Below are positions 43,026-51,779 of a stretch of 62,386 bases of DNA, one piece after another. Where the stretch lies: contig NZ_BNBY01000038.1 in NCBI RefSeq assembly GCF_014656195.1, positions 1 to 62,386 on the forward strand, read 5' to 3'. The first letter of the stretch is position 1; each line of letters starts with the position of its first letter. The DNA comes from Kitasatospora xanthocidica (GTDB lineage: Bacteria > Actinomycetota > Actinomycetes > Streptomycetales > Streptomycetaceae). Both the position numbers and the translations under genes were made by a program. The notes under the pieces were generated by a model that did no database searches, was not told the DNA's origin, and was given only the letters and a program-made list of their open reading frames with translations.

Positions 43026-43946
43026 ATGACGACGACCAACCCCCGAGTTCCGGTAACCAAGGCCGTGGTACCCGCGGCCGGACTGGGCACCCGCTTCCTC
43101 CCGGCGACCAAGGCCACCCCGAAGGAGATGCTGCCGGTCGTCGACAAGCCGGCCATCCAGTACGTCGTCGAGGAGGCCTCCGCCGCGGGCCTGTCCGACA
43201 TACTGATGGTCACCGGCCGCAACAAGCGCGCCCTGGAGGACCACTTCGACCGCGCCTACGAGCTGGAGGAGCTGCTGGCCCGCAAGGGCGACGAGCAGCG
43301 CCTCGCCCGGGTCCGGGAGTCCGTCGAGCTGGCCAACATGCACTACGTCCGCCAGGGCGACCCGAAGGGCCTCGGCCACGCCGTCTCGGTCGCCGAGCAG
43401 CACGTCGCCGGCCAGCCCTTCGCCGTCCTCCTCGGCGACGACCTGATCGACCCGCGCGACCCGCTGCTCTCCCGGATGATCGAGGTGCAGCAGGAGCTCG
43501 GCGGCTCGGTCGTCGCCCTCATGGAGGTCGACCCCGCCCAGATCCACCTCTACGGCTGCGCCGCCGTCAAGGCGAACGGCTTCGGTGAGGACGTCTTCCA
43601 GGTGACCGACCTGGTCGAGAAGCCCGAGCCCGGCGAGGCCCCCTCGAACTACGCCGTCATCGGCCGCTACGTCCTCGACCCGCTGGTCTTCGACGTGCTG
43701 CGCGAGACCCCGCCCGGCCGCGGCGGCGAGATCCAGCTCACCGACGCCCTGCGCGAGCTCACCACCCGCGAGTCGGCGGACGGCGGCCAGGTGCACGGCG
43801 TGCTCTTCAAGGGCCGCCGCTACGACACCGGCGACCGCGCCGACTACCTGCGCGCTATCGTCCGTCTGGCCGCCGAGCGCGATGACCTGGGCCCGGAGTT
43901 CCGCTCCTGGCTGCGGGAGTTCGTCGGCTCCGAGATGCAGGACTGA
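43026..43946 (+). CDS. galU: UTP--glucose-1-phosphate uridylyltransferase
   Basis: A 306-aa nucleotidyltransferase making UDP-glucose. The N-terminal binding motif is VVPAAGLGTRFLPATKATPKEM, and KDxxF-type segments (VVDKPAIQYVVEEA, LLGDDLIDP, VTDLVEKP) follow in the family order. ATG 43026 follows AAGG. It is first gene of the galU-glp-moaC-mogA-rimJ run, 22 bp ahead of glp. Confidence 0.97.
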   Translation: MTTTNPRVPVTKAVVPAAGLGTRFLPATKATPKEMLPVVDKPAIQYVVEEASAAGLSDILMVTGRNKRALEDHFDRAYELEELLARKGDEQRLARVRESVELANMHYVRQGDPKGLGHAVSVAEQHVAGQPFAVLLGDDLIDPRDPLLSRMIEVQQELGGSVVALMEVDPAQIHLYGCAAVKANGFGEDVFQVTDLVEKPEPGEAPSNYAVIGRYVLDPLVFDVLRETPPGRGGEIQLTDALRELTTRESADGGQVHGVLFKGRRYDTGDRADYLRAIVRLAAERDDLGPEFRSWLREFVGSEMQD

Positions 43947-43968
43947 CACGACAGAGAGCGAGCCGCCG

Positions 43969-45306
43969 ATGACCGGGTCCACCGAGCACAGCACCACGCC
44001 CGCAGCCTGCTGCGACGCCGGAACGGACCCGGCACCGGCGGCCCCCCGCCTCTGGACCGTCGACGAACACCTCGCCGACGTGCTGGCCGCCGTCGGCCCG
44101 CTGCCCGCGATCGAGCTCCAGCTGCTCGACGCCCAGGGCTGCCGCCTCGACGAGGACGTGGTCGCCGACGGCGACCTGCCGCCCTTCGACAACAGCTCGA
44201 TGGACGGCTACGCGGTCCGCACCGCCGACACCGAGGGCGCCACCGACGCCTACCCCTCGGTGCTCCCCGTGGTCGGCGACATCGCCGCCGGCGCGGGCGA
44301 ACTGCCCAAGGTCGGCCCCGGCCAGGCCGCCCGGATCATGACCGGCGCCCCGCTCCCGCCCGGCGCCACCGCCGTCGCCCCGGTCGAGTGGACCGACGGC
44401 GGCACCGGCACCGGAGTGGCCGCCGCCGCGATGACCGCGCCCGTCCCGGACGAGGAGGTCCGCGTCCTGCGCCCGGTCGCCGAGGGCGCGCACATCCGCC
44501 GCCGCGGCAGCGACGTCGCGGCCGGCACCAAGGTCCTGGACGCCGGCACCCGCCTCGGCCCCACCCAGCTCGGCCTGCTCGCCGCCATCGGCCGGGCCAC
44601 CGTGAAGGTCCGCCCGCGCCCGCGGGTCGTGGTGCTCTCCACCGGCAGCGAACTGGTCCAGCCCGGCGAGCCGGTCGGCCCCGGGCAGATCGCCGACTCC
44701 AACAGCTTCACCCTCACCGCCGCCGCCCAGGAGGCCGGAGCCATCGCCTACCGGGTCGGCGCCGTCCCCGACGACGCCGACCGGCTGCGCGCCGTCCTGG
44801 AGGACCAGCTCGGCCGGGCCGACCTGATCGTCACCAGCGGCGGGGTCAGCGTCGGCGCGTACGACGTGGTCAAGGAGGTCTTCGAGAGCTACGGCGGCGT
44901 GGACTTCCGGAAGCTGCGGATGCAGCCCGGCAAGCCGCAGGGCTTCGGCCGGATCGGCGGCGAGGCCGGAGTGCCGCTGCTCGCCCTGCCCGGCAACCCG
45001 GTGAGCGCCTACATCTCCTTCGAGCTCTTCGTCCGCCCGGTCATCCGCACCATGCTCGGCGCCCCCGACGTGCACCGCCCGGTCGTCCGCGCGCTCTGCC
45101 CGGTGGCGCTGCGCTCCCCGGCCGGCCGCCGGCAGTTCCTGCGCGGCCGCCACTCGGCGGCGGACGGCACGGTCGAGCCGGTCGGCGGCGCCGGGTCCCA
45201 CCTGGTCGGCGCGCTGGCCAGGGCCGACTGCCTGATCACCGTCCCGGAGGACGTCACCGAACTGCCCGCCGGCAGCGAGGTGGACGTCGTACTGCTGGAC
45301 TCCTGA
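43969..45306 (+). CDS. glp: MoeA/gephyrin-like protein Glp
   Basis: A 445-aa protein of the molybdenum insertase family: SMDGYAV motif, TGAPLPPGATAVAPVE, a VVVLSTGSELV nucleotide-binding loop, TSGGVSVGAYD and LPGNPVSAYISF, with the C-terminal domain IV intact. At the place of E. coli MoeA Asp228 (STGDEL) it has Ser. The galU-glp-rimJ-sepX/glpR context matches the Corynebacterium Glp and Streptomyces gephyrin-like protein that help cell division. It may also act in cofactor synthesis, since moaC and mogA follow. Confidence 0.9.
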   Translation: MTGSTEHSTTPAACCDAGTDPAPAAPRLWTVDEHLADVLAAVGPLPAIELQLLDAQGCRLDEDVVADGDLPPFDNSSMDGYAVRTADTEGATDAYPSVLPVVGDIAAGAGELPKVGPGQAARIMTGAPLPPGATAVAPVEWTDGGTGTGVAAAAMTAPVPDEEVRVLRPVAEGAHIRRRGSDVAAGTKVLDAGTRLGPTQLGLLAAIGRATVKVRPRPRVVVLSTGSELVQPGEPVGPGQIADSNSFTLTAAAQEAGAIAYRVGAVPDDADRLRAVLEDQLGRADLIVTSGGVSVGAYDVVKEVFESYGGVDFRKLRMQPGKPQGFGRIGGEAGVPLLALPGNPVSAYISFELFVRPVIRTMLGAPDVHRPVVRALCPVALRSPAGRRQFLRGRHSAADGTVEPVGGAGSHLVGALARADCLITVPEDVTELPAGSEVDVVLLDS

Positions 45307-45413
45307 CCGCACCCGGCCGTCGACACGGGCTCAGGGCGCCCGGAGGCGAGCGGGCGTGTCCCAGCGCTGTACGGTAGCGCGGTACTTCGACCTGCGCGCC
45401 CCTGGAGTTACCC

Positions 45414-45914
45414 GTGACGACACCTCCCCCCGGCGACCGCCTGACCCACGTCGACGACCAGGGCGCGGCCCGGATGGTCGACGTCTCCGAGAAGGCCACC
45501 ACCGCGCGCACCGCCGTCGCGGCCGGGCGGGTGAGGGTCTCCCCGAAGGTGGTCGAGCTGCTGCGCGGCGAGGGCGTGCCCAAGGGCGACGCCCTCGCGG
45601 TGGCCCGGATCGCCGGGATCATGGGCGCCAAGAAGACCCCGGACCTCGTCCCGCTCTGTCACCCGATCGCCGTCTCCGGGGTCAAGGTCGACCTGGCCGT
45701 CACGGACGACGCGGTGGAGATCACCGCCACCGTGCGGACCGCCGACCGCACCGGCGTCGAGATGGAGGCGCTGACCGCCGTCGCGGTGGCCGGGCTGACC
45801 GTGATCGACATGGTCAAGGCGGTCGACAAGGGCGCCGCGATCGAGTCCGTCCGGGTGCTCAGCAAGACCGGCGGCAAGAGCGGCGACTGGTTCGCGCCGG
45901 AGGTGGCGGAGTGA
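45414..45914 (+). CDS. moaC: cyclic pyranopterin monophosphate synthase MoaC
   Basis: A 166-aa enzyme of molybdopterin synthesis that forms cyclic pyranopterin monophosphate after MoaA. Family motifs seen are MVDVSEKATTARTAVAAGRV, KKTPDLVPLCHPI (the LCHP active-site loop) and TGVEMEALTAV...DMVKAVDKG. GTG 45414 has GGAG eight bases upstream. It lies 107 bp after glp and is followed closely by mogA. Confidence 0.97.
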   Translation: MTTPPPGDRLTHVDDQGAARMVDVSEKATTARTAVAAGRVRVSPKVVELLRGEGVPKGDALAVARIAGIMGAKKTPDLVPLCHPIAVSGVKVDLAVTDDAVEITATVRTADRTGVEMEALTAVAVAGLTVIDMVKAVDKGAAIESVRVLSKTGGKSGDWFAPEVAE

Positions 45915-45931
45915 GCGCCGGAGGCCGGAGC

Positions 45932-46450
45932 ATGAGGGCGCTGGCGGTCACGGTCTCCAACCGGGCCTCGGCCGGGGTCTACGAGGACAAGGGCGGCCCG
46001 CTGCTGGTGGCCGGTCTGACCGCGATGGGCTTCACCGCGGACGGCCCCCGGGTCGTCCCGGACGGTGAGCCGGTGGAGGCCGCGCTGCGCGAGGCGGTCG
46101 CGGCCGGCTACGACGTCGTGCTGACCACCGGCGGTACCGGCATCTCGCCGATGGACCTCACCCCGGAGATGACCGCCAGGGTGATCGACCGGCAGGTCCC
46201 CGGCATCGCCGAGGCCATCCGTGCGTACAGCCGCGAGAAGGTGCCGACCTCGGCGCTCTCCCGCGGGCTGGCGGGGCTGGCCGGACGTACCCTGATCGTC
46301 AACCTGCCGGGTTCGACCGGTGGCGTCAAGGACGGCCTGGCCGTCCTGGAGCCGCTGCTCGCCCACGCCGTCGACCAGCTCGGCGGCGGGGACCACCCCC
46401 GGCCCGACGCCTCGGCCCCCGGGGCTCCAGCACCCGGGAGAACGCACTGA
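45932..46450 (+). CDS. mogA: molybdenum cofactor adenylyltransferase (MogA/MoaB family)
   Basis: A 172-aa protein. The MPT-binding motifs are VLTTGGTGISPMDLTPE and NLPGSTGGVKDGL; SNRASAGVYEDKGGP is at the N-terminus. It adenylylates molybdopterin before MoeA-type metal insertion. I chose ATG 45932, which has a GGAGGCCGGAG site; GTG 45911 overlaps the moaC stop (GTGA) and is an alternative. Confidence 0.93.
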   Translation: MRALAVTVSNRASAGVYEDKGGPLLVAGLTAMGFTADGPRVVPDGEPVEAALREAVAAGYDVVLTTGGTGISPMDLTPEMTARVIDRQVPGIAEAIRAYSREKVPTSALSRGLAGLAGRTLIVNLPGSTGGVKDGLAVLEPLLAHAVDQLGGGDHPRPDASAPGAPAPGRTH

Positions 46451-46488
46451 ACGCCGGCTGGCCGGTAGAGCTCCAGGAGGGGGAGGTC

Positions 46489-47073
46489 GTGCTGCGCCCG
46501 ATCCGGGCCCGCGACCAGCGTGAGTGGCAGGAGGTGAGCCGCCGCAACCGGGACTGGCTGCGGCGGTGGGAGGCCACCGTGCCGCCCGGCCCGGCGGGGC
46601 AGGCGGCCGGGCCCCGGCCGACGTACCGGCAGATGGTCCGCTTCCTGCGGAGCGAGGCCTCGGCGGGCCGGATGCTGCCCTTCGTGGTGCTCTACAAGGG
46701 CCAACTGGTGGGCCAGTTGACCGTCGGCGGGATCACCTGGGGGTCGATGTGTTCGGCGAACATCGGTTACTGGGTCGACGAGGCGGTGGCCGGCCGGGGC
46801 ATCATCCCGACCGCGGTGGCGCTTTCGGTGCACCACTGCTTCCGGGGTCTCGGTCTGCACCGGATCGAGGTCTGCATCCGTCCGGAGAACGGCCCGAGCC
46901 GCCGGGTGGTGGAAAAGCTCGGCTTCCGCTCGGAGGGAATCCGCCCGCGCTATCTCCACATCGACGGGGACTGGCGTGACCACCTCGTCTACGCGCTGAC
47001 CGACGAGGAGGTCCCGGAGGGGATGCTGGAGCGCTGGCGGGACCTCAGTTCCGGCCGCGAACCGGGTAATTGA
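46489..47073 (+). CDS. rimJ: GNAT acetyltransferase, RimJ-like
   Basis: A 194-aa GNAT protein from GTG 46489, with AGGAGG seven bases upstream. LRPIRARDQREW begins the fold, GYWVDEAVAGRGI is the acetyl-CoA loop (motif A), and RIEVCIRPENGPSRRVVEKLGF is motif B. RimJ acetylates the N-terminus of a ribosomal protein; the substrate in actinobacteria is not established. Its place between glp/mogA and sepX is conserved (rimJ in mycobacteria). Confidence 0.88.
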   Translation: MLRPIRARDQREWQEVSRRNRDWLRRWEATVPPGPAGQAAGPRPTYRQMVRFLRSEASAGRMLPFVVLYKGQLVGQLTVGGITWGSMCSANIGYWVDEAVAGRGIIPTAVALSVHHCFRGLGLHRIEVCIRPENGPSRRVVEKLGFRSEGIRPRYLHIDGDWRDHLVYALTDEEVPEGMLERWRDLSSGREPGN

Positions 47074-47223
47074 ATATATGTTCGAAAGAAATATCGATAT
47101 GGCATCGGCCCGGTGGCGGACCGTCACAAATACCGGCAAAATAGTCGGAGAATCAGCTTGATCACACGACACGCCGCGCCAAATTGCTGCCAGGCCTTCC
47201 CCGGCGCCCGTACGGTGTGAATC
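47074..47223 (+). promoter_or_regulatory. AT-rich control region of sepX
   Basis: The 150 bp between rimJ and sepX includes an unusually AT-rich stretch with the palindromes TTCGAA (47081-47086) and ATATCGATAT (47091-47100). A TACGGT hexamer lies about 10 bp before the sepX GTG. sepX therefore probably has its own promoter rather than depending on the galU operon. Confidence 0.5.
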
Positions 47224-48225
47224 GTGAGCAGTAGCGGCCTTATCTACGCGGTCATCGTAGGGGCCTGGGCCGCCTATCTGGTGCCGATGTGGCTCCGCAG
47301 GCAGGACGAACTCAACGAGGCGCGCCCGACGGAACGCTTCAGCACCGCCATCCGCCTGCTGGCCGGGCGTTCGGCGATGGAGCGACGGGCGGCCCGGGCC
47401 CTGGGCGACGAAGCGCGTGACGACGAGCACGGCGACGACGGCCCTCCCGAACGGGACGGGGCCGACTCCGGCGACCCCGTGGCGCGGGAGCCCGAACCCC
47501 CGGTGGAGCGCCCGGCCGAACGGCCCGCCCCGGCGCCGCAGGCCGGGGCCGAGCGCCGGGCGCGGCTGCTGGCCCGCCGGCGCCGGATGGTCACCGCCCT
47601 CTTCCTCTCCTTCGCGCTCGGCGCGGTGGTCGCGGCGGTGGCCGGACTGGCCTTCCTCTGGGTCCCGGCCGTCCCCGCGGTCCTCCTCACCCTGTACATC
47701 GGCCACCTGCGCAAGCTGGAGCGCCAGCGCTTCGAGGTGAAGCTCGACCGCGTCCGGGCCGCCCAGGCGGCCGAGCGGCTGCGCAAGCGCGAGCGGCAGC
47801 GGGCCGAGGCCCCGGCGGCCGCCGCCCCGGCCGAGCCGCCCGTCGCGGCGGAGCCGGCCCCGGCCGCCCCCGCCGGGCAGCGGGCCGGGCGCCGCCCGCA
47901 CCTGCGGCTGGCCGTCGACCCGGAGGAGGCCACCGTCTCGGTGCCCTCCGCCTCCGCGGTGGCCGAGGCGACCGAGCACGAGGAGTGGGTCGACGGCATG
48001 CGCGAGCGCGGTGCGGCCGGCCCGGACTCCTGGGAGCCGGTGCCCGTCCCGCTGCCGACCTACGTCACCGCTCCGGTCGCCCCCCGGGTCTCCCGCGGCC
48101 TCGACCTGTCGGCCCCCGGCACCTGGACCGCGGGCCGCCCCGCCGAGTCCCGCAACACCCCGCTCTTCGACCAGTACGCCGAGCCGCAGGCCTCCGAGCC
48201 CCGGCCCCGCGCGGCCAACGAGTGA
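47224..48225 (+). CDS. sepX: septation membrane protein SepX (GlpR-like)
   Basis: A 333-aa protein. The N-terminal helix at about 5-22 (GLIYAVIVGAWAAYLVPM) is followed by RRQDELNEARPTERFSTAIR, the hallmark of SepX. A disordered acidic/proline linker (50-110) leads to a double transmembrane hairpin at about 122-160, then a long cytoplasmic tail ending in a conserved NTPLFDQYA. In Streptomyces SepX stabilises division septa, and the Corynebacterium homologue GlpR is the membrane receptor for Glp. The glp gene lies 1.9 kb upstream. Confidence 0.9.
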   Translation: MSSSGLIYAVIVGAWAAYLVPMWLRRQDELNEARPTERFSTAIRLLAGRSAMERRAARALGDEARDDEHGDDGPPERDGADSGDPVAREPEPPVERPAERPAPAPQAGAERRARLLARRRRMVTALFLSFALGAVVAAVAGLAFLWVPAVPAVLLTLYIGHLRKLERQRFEVKLDRVRAAQAAERLRKRERQRAEAPAAAAPAEPPVAAEPAPAAPAGQRAGRRPHLRLAVDPEEATVSVPSASAVAEATEHEEWVDGMRERGAAGPDSWEPVPVPLPTYVTAPVAPRVSRGLDLSAPGTWTAGRPAESRNTPLFDQYAEPQASEPRPRAANE

Positions 48226-48250
48226 TCCGGGGCCCGTCCCCGGGCCGGGG

Positions 48251-48284
48251 CCACCCCCGACCAGGGCCGCGTCCCGGGGGGTGG
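48251..48284 (+). terminator. sepX terminator-like hairpin
   Basis: CCACCCCC (48251-48258) pairs with GGGGGTGG (48277-48284), 25 bp after the sepX stop and upstream of the tRNA gene. Confidence 0.5.
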
Positions 48285-48325
48285 TCACGGACCCCCTCCG
48301 AAAGGTGCTAGAGTTTCTTCTCGTT

Positions 48326-48401
<76 letters not shown>

Positions 48402-48429
48402 CAACGGAACGGCTCAGGCCGGTCCACCG

Positions 48430-48461
48430 AATCCCGCCGGGAGGCAACTCCCGGCGGGATT
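48430..48461 (+). terminator. tRNA-Ala terminator
   Basis: AATCCCGCCGGGAG (48430-48443) pairs perfectly with 48448-48461 around GCAA, followed by TCGCGTTTTG. Confidence 0.88.
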
Positions 48462-48653
48462 TCGCGTTTTGTGGTGCCGGGTCGGCCCGAAGGGGTCGGG
48501 AGGCGGTCCCGAGGGGCTTTGTGGCCGAGATCACAACGCCCGGCCGGGGGTGGTTTCTGACGCGGTTTGGGGCTCAGGGGGGTCGGTTATGGTGGTTGGG
48601 CCCAGACGCTGACGACGGAACGATCTGGTCTATCTCAACGGGGTGCCATCGCG

Positions 48654-49964
48654 GTGCGCGAGTTCGGTCTGACACGGTGGGCGCGGCAGTCGGGCCCGGA
48701 AGAGCCCGGCGACGAACCGGCGGCCGGACGATCGAATTCCTGGACCCTCCCGGCGGCCTGCGTCGCGGCGGTGTCACTGGCGGTGTTCGCCTTCTTCCGG
48801 CACACCCACAACGCCACCATGGTCGACATGCTGGTCTACCGGGCCGAGGGCCAGGCCGTCGTCCGGGGCGAGGACCTGTACGCGATGCGGCTGCCCGGCT
48901 GGGACCTGCCGGCCACCTACCCGCCGTTCGCCGCGATGCTGTTCGTGCCGAGCACCTGGTTCGACGTGCCCGTCCTGCGCGTCCTGGTGATGCTCCTCAA
49001 CTACGCGCTGCTCGCCGCCGCCGTGCACCTGTCGCTGAAGCTGGCCGGGTGGTCGAAGCAGCACCGTCCGGCCGTGGTGATCCTGGCGACCGGCCTGGGC
49101 GTCTGGCTGGAACCGGTCTTCACCACCTTCCAGTACGGCCAGGTCAACCTCGGCATCCTCTGCCTGGTCCTGTGGGACCTGACCCGCCCGGACCGCCACC
49201 GGTTCAAGGGCGTGGGCATCGGCCTGGCCACCGCCATCAAGATCACCCCGGGCCTGTTCGCGGTCTACCTGTTCCTGACCGGGAGGGTCCGGGCCGCGCT
49301 GGTCTCGGCCGGCACCTTCCTGGCCGCCGGGCTGGTCGGCTGGGCACTGCTGCCCGACGCCTCGGTCGGCTTCTGGACGAAGTACCTGTGGGACCCGAGC
49401 CGGGTCGGCGTGACCGTCCTGGTGGACAACCAGTCGCTGCGCGGCGCCGTCTGCCGGCTGCTGGACGTCAACGACCCGGGCCTGGTCGGGCTGGCCGCCT
49501 CCGCGCTGGTCGGCGCCTTCGGGCTCGGGGTGGCGGTGCTGGCCGGGCGCTCGGCGCGGGTGCTGCGCCGGGCCGACGCCTGGGGCGGGGTCTGCGCCGC
49601 GTTCACCGCGCTGCTGGTCTCGCCGATCAGCTGGACCCACCACTGGGTCTGGTGCGTCCCGCTCATCGCCCTGCTGGTGGTCGAGGCCCGCACCAGGGCC
49701 CGGCGGATCCTGCTCGGCGTGACGCTGGTGGTCTTCCTCTCCCACGTGATGTGGGCGGTGCCGCACCGGTGGGGGCGCGGGGTCGACTGGTACTGGCAGC
49801 TGCCCGGCGCCCTCTACCCGCCGATGGGCATCGCCGTCCTGGTCGTCCTGGGCGTGCGGCTGTACCGCGCCCGGCGGCAGGCCGTGGACGCGACCGGCGG
49901 CGGGGCCCGGGCGCTCCTGACAGCCAACCTGGACCGCGACCCCGCGCTGACGAACCGGACCTGA
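48654..49964 (+). CDS. GT87-family membrane glycosyltransferase
   Basis: A 436-aa polytopic protein (about 10 helices) from GTG 48654. Features of GT-C family 87 (polyprenol-phosphate mannose:alpha-mannosyltransferases) are the acidic MVDMLVYRAEGQAVVRGEDLY loop after helix 1, TYPPFAAMLF, FQYGQVNLGIL, ATAIKITPGLFAVYL and VSPISWTHHWVW. It likely adds mannose to a membrane glycolipid on the outer face. The next gene, a DUF2079 protein, may be in the same operon. Confidence 0.9.
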   Translation: MREFGLTRWARQSGPEEPGDEPAAGRSNSWTLPAACVAAVSLAVFAFFRHTHNATMVDMLVYRAEGQAVVRGEDLYAMRLPGWDLPATYPPFAAMLFVPSTWFDVPVLRVLVMLLNYALLAAAVHLSLKLAGWSKQHRPAVVILATGLGVWLEPVFTTFQYGQVNLGILCLVLWDLTRPDRHRFKGVGIGLATAIKITPGLFAVYLFLTGRVRAALVSAGTFLAAGLVGWALLPDASVGFWTKYLWDPSRVGVTVLVDNQSLRGAVCRLLDVNDPGLVGLAASALVGAFGLGVAVLAGRSARVLRRADAWGGVCAAFTALLVSPISWTHHWVWCVPLIALLVVEARTRARRILLGVTLVVFLSHVMWAVPHRWGRGVDWYWQLPGALYPPMGIAVLVVLGVRLYRARRQAVDATGGGARALLTANLDRDPALTNRT

Positions 49965-49972
49965 CGGACCGG

Positions 49973-50015
49973 CCCCGGCGCACCCGCCCCGGCGCACCCG
50001 CCCGGCGCACCCGCC
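49973..50015. repeat. 14-bp tandem repeat, three copies
   Basis: CCCCGGCGCACCCG occurs twice, followed by a copy lacking one C, in the 85-bp gap between the GT87 and DUF2079 genes. No function is apparent. Confidence 0.7.
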
Positions 50016-50049
50016 CCGACGGACCCAGACCGGACGGATCAGAGCTGAC

Positions 50050-51669
50050 GTGACCACCCAGACCGCACCCCCGTCGCCGGCCGCCGCCGCGCCCGCCGCC
50101 CGCGGCGCCCTCACGGCCCTCCTGCGCGGCCCGGCCCGGCGCACCGCGCTGCTCACCGCGCTCTGCTTCGCGGTGACGTGCGCCATCGGCCTGCAGGGCT
50201 GGACATCGGTGTCGCTCGGCGGCTTCGACCTCGGCATCTTCGACCAGGGCGTGCGCGGCTACGCCCACTTCGGGCTGCCGGTCTCCTCGCTGAAGAGCTA
50301 CCACCACGAGTTCCCGCCCGGCTTCTCGCTGCTGGGCGACCACTTCTCACCGGTCCTGGCGCTGCTCGCGCCGCTGTACTGGATCTGGGACGACCCGCGC
50401 TCGCTGATCATCGGGCAGTCGCTGCTCTTCGCGGCCGGCGTGCCGCTGGTGCGGCGGATCACCGCGCACTGCTTCGCCGCCGCCGAGCCCCGCACCGCCC
50501 GCCGGGCCGCCGACCTGGCCGGCCTGGTGCACGCGCTCGGCTGGCCGCTGCTGGTCGCCGCCCGGGTCGGATTCCACGAGGTGGCCTTCGCGGTGCCGCT
50601 GACCCTGCTGATGCTGGAGCGCGGCCTGGCCCGCCGGTACGGCACGGTGCTGCTCGCCGCCGTCCTGCTGTGCTGCACCAAGGAGGACCTCGGCCTGATG
50701 GTCGGGGCGTACGGGCTGGTGCTGCTGCTGCGCACCCGGCGGACCGGGGACCGGGCGGGCCGCCGCACCGGCCTCGGCCTGCTGCTGGGCGGGCCGGTCG
50801 CCTCGGTGGTGGCCATCAAGTGGCTGATCCCGGCGATGGGCGGGGAGCCGGGCTACTACTGGAACTACGGCTCGCTCGGCACGGACGGCGGCGACGCGCT
50901 GCGCAACCTGCTGCACGACCCGTTCCTGCTGGTGCAGGCCGCCCTCGACCAGCCGCTCAAGCCGCTGCTGCTGCTCTGGCTGTTCGGCACGGCGTTGCTG
51001 CTGCCGCTGCGCTCGGCCACCGTGCTGTGCGCGGTGCCGCTGCTGGCCGAGCGGATCCTGTCCAGCAACCCCAACCACTGGTCGGTCGCCCGGCACTACG
51101 ACTCGCTGCTCTGGCCGATCCTGCTCACCGCCGCCGTCGAGGTGCTCGGCCGGCTGAGCGCCGCCGGGCGGCCCGCGCGGACCGTCCGGCGGGCGCGGCT
51201 GCTGGGGCTCGGCGCGGCCGGCATCGCGCTGGCGGCCGCCGTGCCGATGGGGCTGGTGCAGCTGGCGGTGCCGTCCGCCTGGACGCCCAAGACGAGCGAG
51301 GCCGCGCTGGTGCGGGCGGCCGCGCTGATCCCGGACGGGGCCTCGGTGGAGGCGGACAACCAGATCGCGCCGCGGCTGACCGCCCGCACCGACGTGGTGC
51401 TGGTGGACGGCACGCCGCGCGGGCGCGAGTACGTGCTCACCCGGTCGAACAAGCGCTCCTTCCCGTTCGCCGCGGACACCGAGCAGGCGGCGCGGATCGC
51501 GCTGCTGCTGGAGCACGGGTACCGGCAGCTGTGGGCCGAGGACGGCGTGGTGCTGCTGCACCGGGAGGGCGGCGAGCCCGTCCCCGGGGAGCACGTGCCG
51601 GGGCCGGGCAGCAAGCCCGTCCAGGACGTGGTCCCGTCGGACGTGGGGCACGACCTGTTCCGCGGCTGA
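50050..51669 (+). CDS. DUF2079 membrane protein
   Basis: A 539-aa protein with about 10 helices from GTG 50050. The DUF2079 pattern is FDLGIFDQGVRGYAHFG after helix 1, GDHFSPVLALLAPLYWIW, RVGFHEVAFAVPL and CTKEDLGLMVG. A cytoplasmic-sized C-terminal domain follows (ASVEADNQIAPRLTARTDVVL). The family resembles GT-C glycosyltransferases with a conserved acidic first loop. The substrate is unknown. Confidence 0.88.
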   Translation: MTTQTAPPSPAAAAPAARGALTALLRGPARRTALLTALCFAVTCAIGLQGWTSVSLGGFDLGIFDQGVRGYAHFGLPVSSLKSYHHEFPPGFSLLGDHFSPVLALLAPLYWIWDDPRSLIIGQSLLFAAGVPLVRRITAHCFAAAEPRTARRAADLAGLVHALGWPLLVAARVGFHEVAFAVPLTLLMLERGLARRYGTVLLAAVLLCCTKEDLGLMVGAYGLVLLLRTRRTGDRAGRRTGLGLLLGGPVASVVAIKWLIPAMGGEPGYYWNYGSLGTDGGDALRNLLHDPFLLVQAALDQPLKPLLLLWLFGTALLLPLRSATVLCAVPLLAERILSSNPNHWSVARHYDSLLWPILLTAAVEVLGRLSAAGRPARTVRRARLLGLGAAGIALAAAVPMGLVQLAVPSAWTPKTSEAALVRAAALIPDGASVEADNQIAPRLTARTDVVLVDGTPRGREYVLTRSNKRSFPFAADTEQAARIALLLEHGYRQLWAEDGVVLLHREGGEPVPGEHVPGPGSKPVQDVVPSDVGHDLFRG

Positions 51670-51708
51670 CGCCCGGCGGCCTTGACGACGGTGGCGCCGG
51701 GGAACGGC

Positions 51709-51745
51709 CGAGGGCCGGTCGGAGGAGTCCTCCGGCCGGCCCTCG
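51709..51745. terminator. terminator between DUF2079 and convergent gene
   Basis: CGAGGGCCGG.CGGAGGA and TCCTCCG.CCGGCCCTCG form a long near-perfect stem, in the convergent gap before 51780. Confidence 0.8.
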
Positions 51746-51779
51746 GGCGGTGCGGTCCGCGGGTCCGCGGGTCTGCGGG

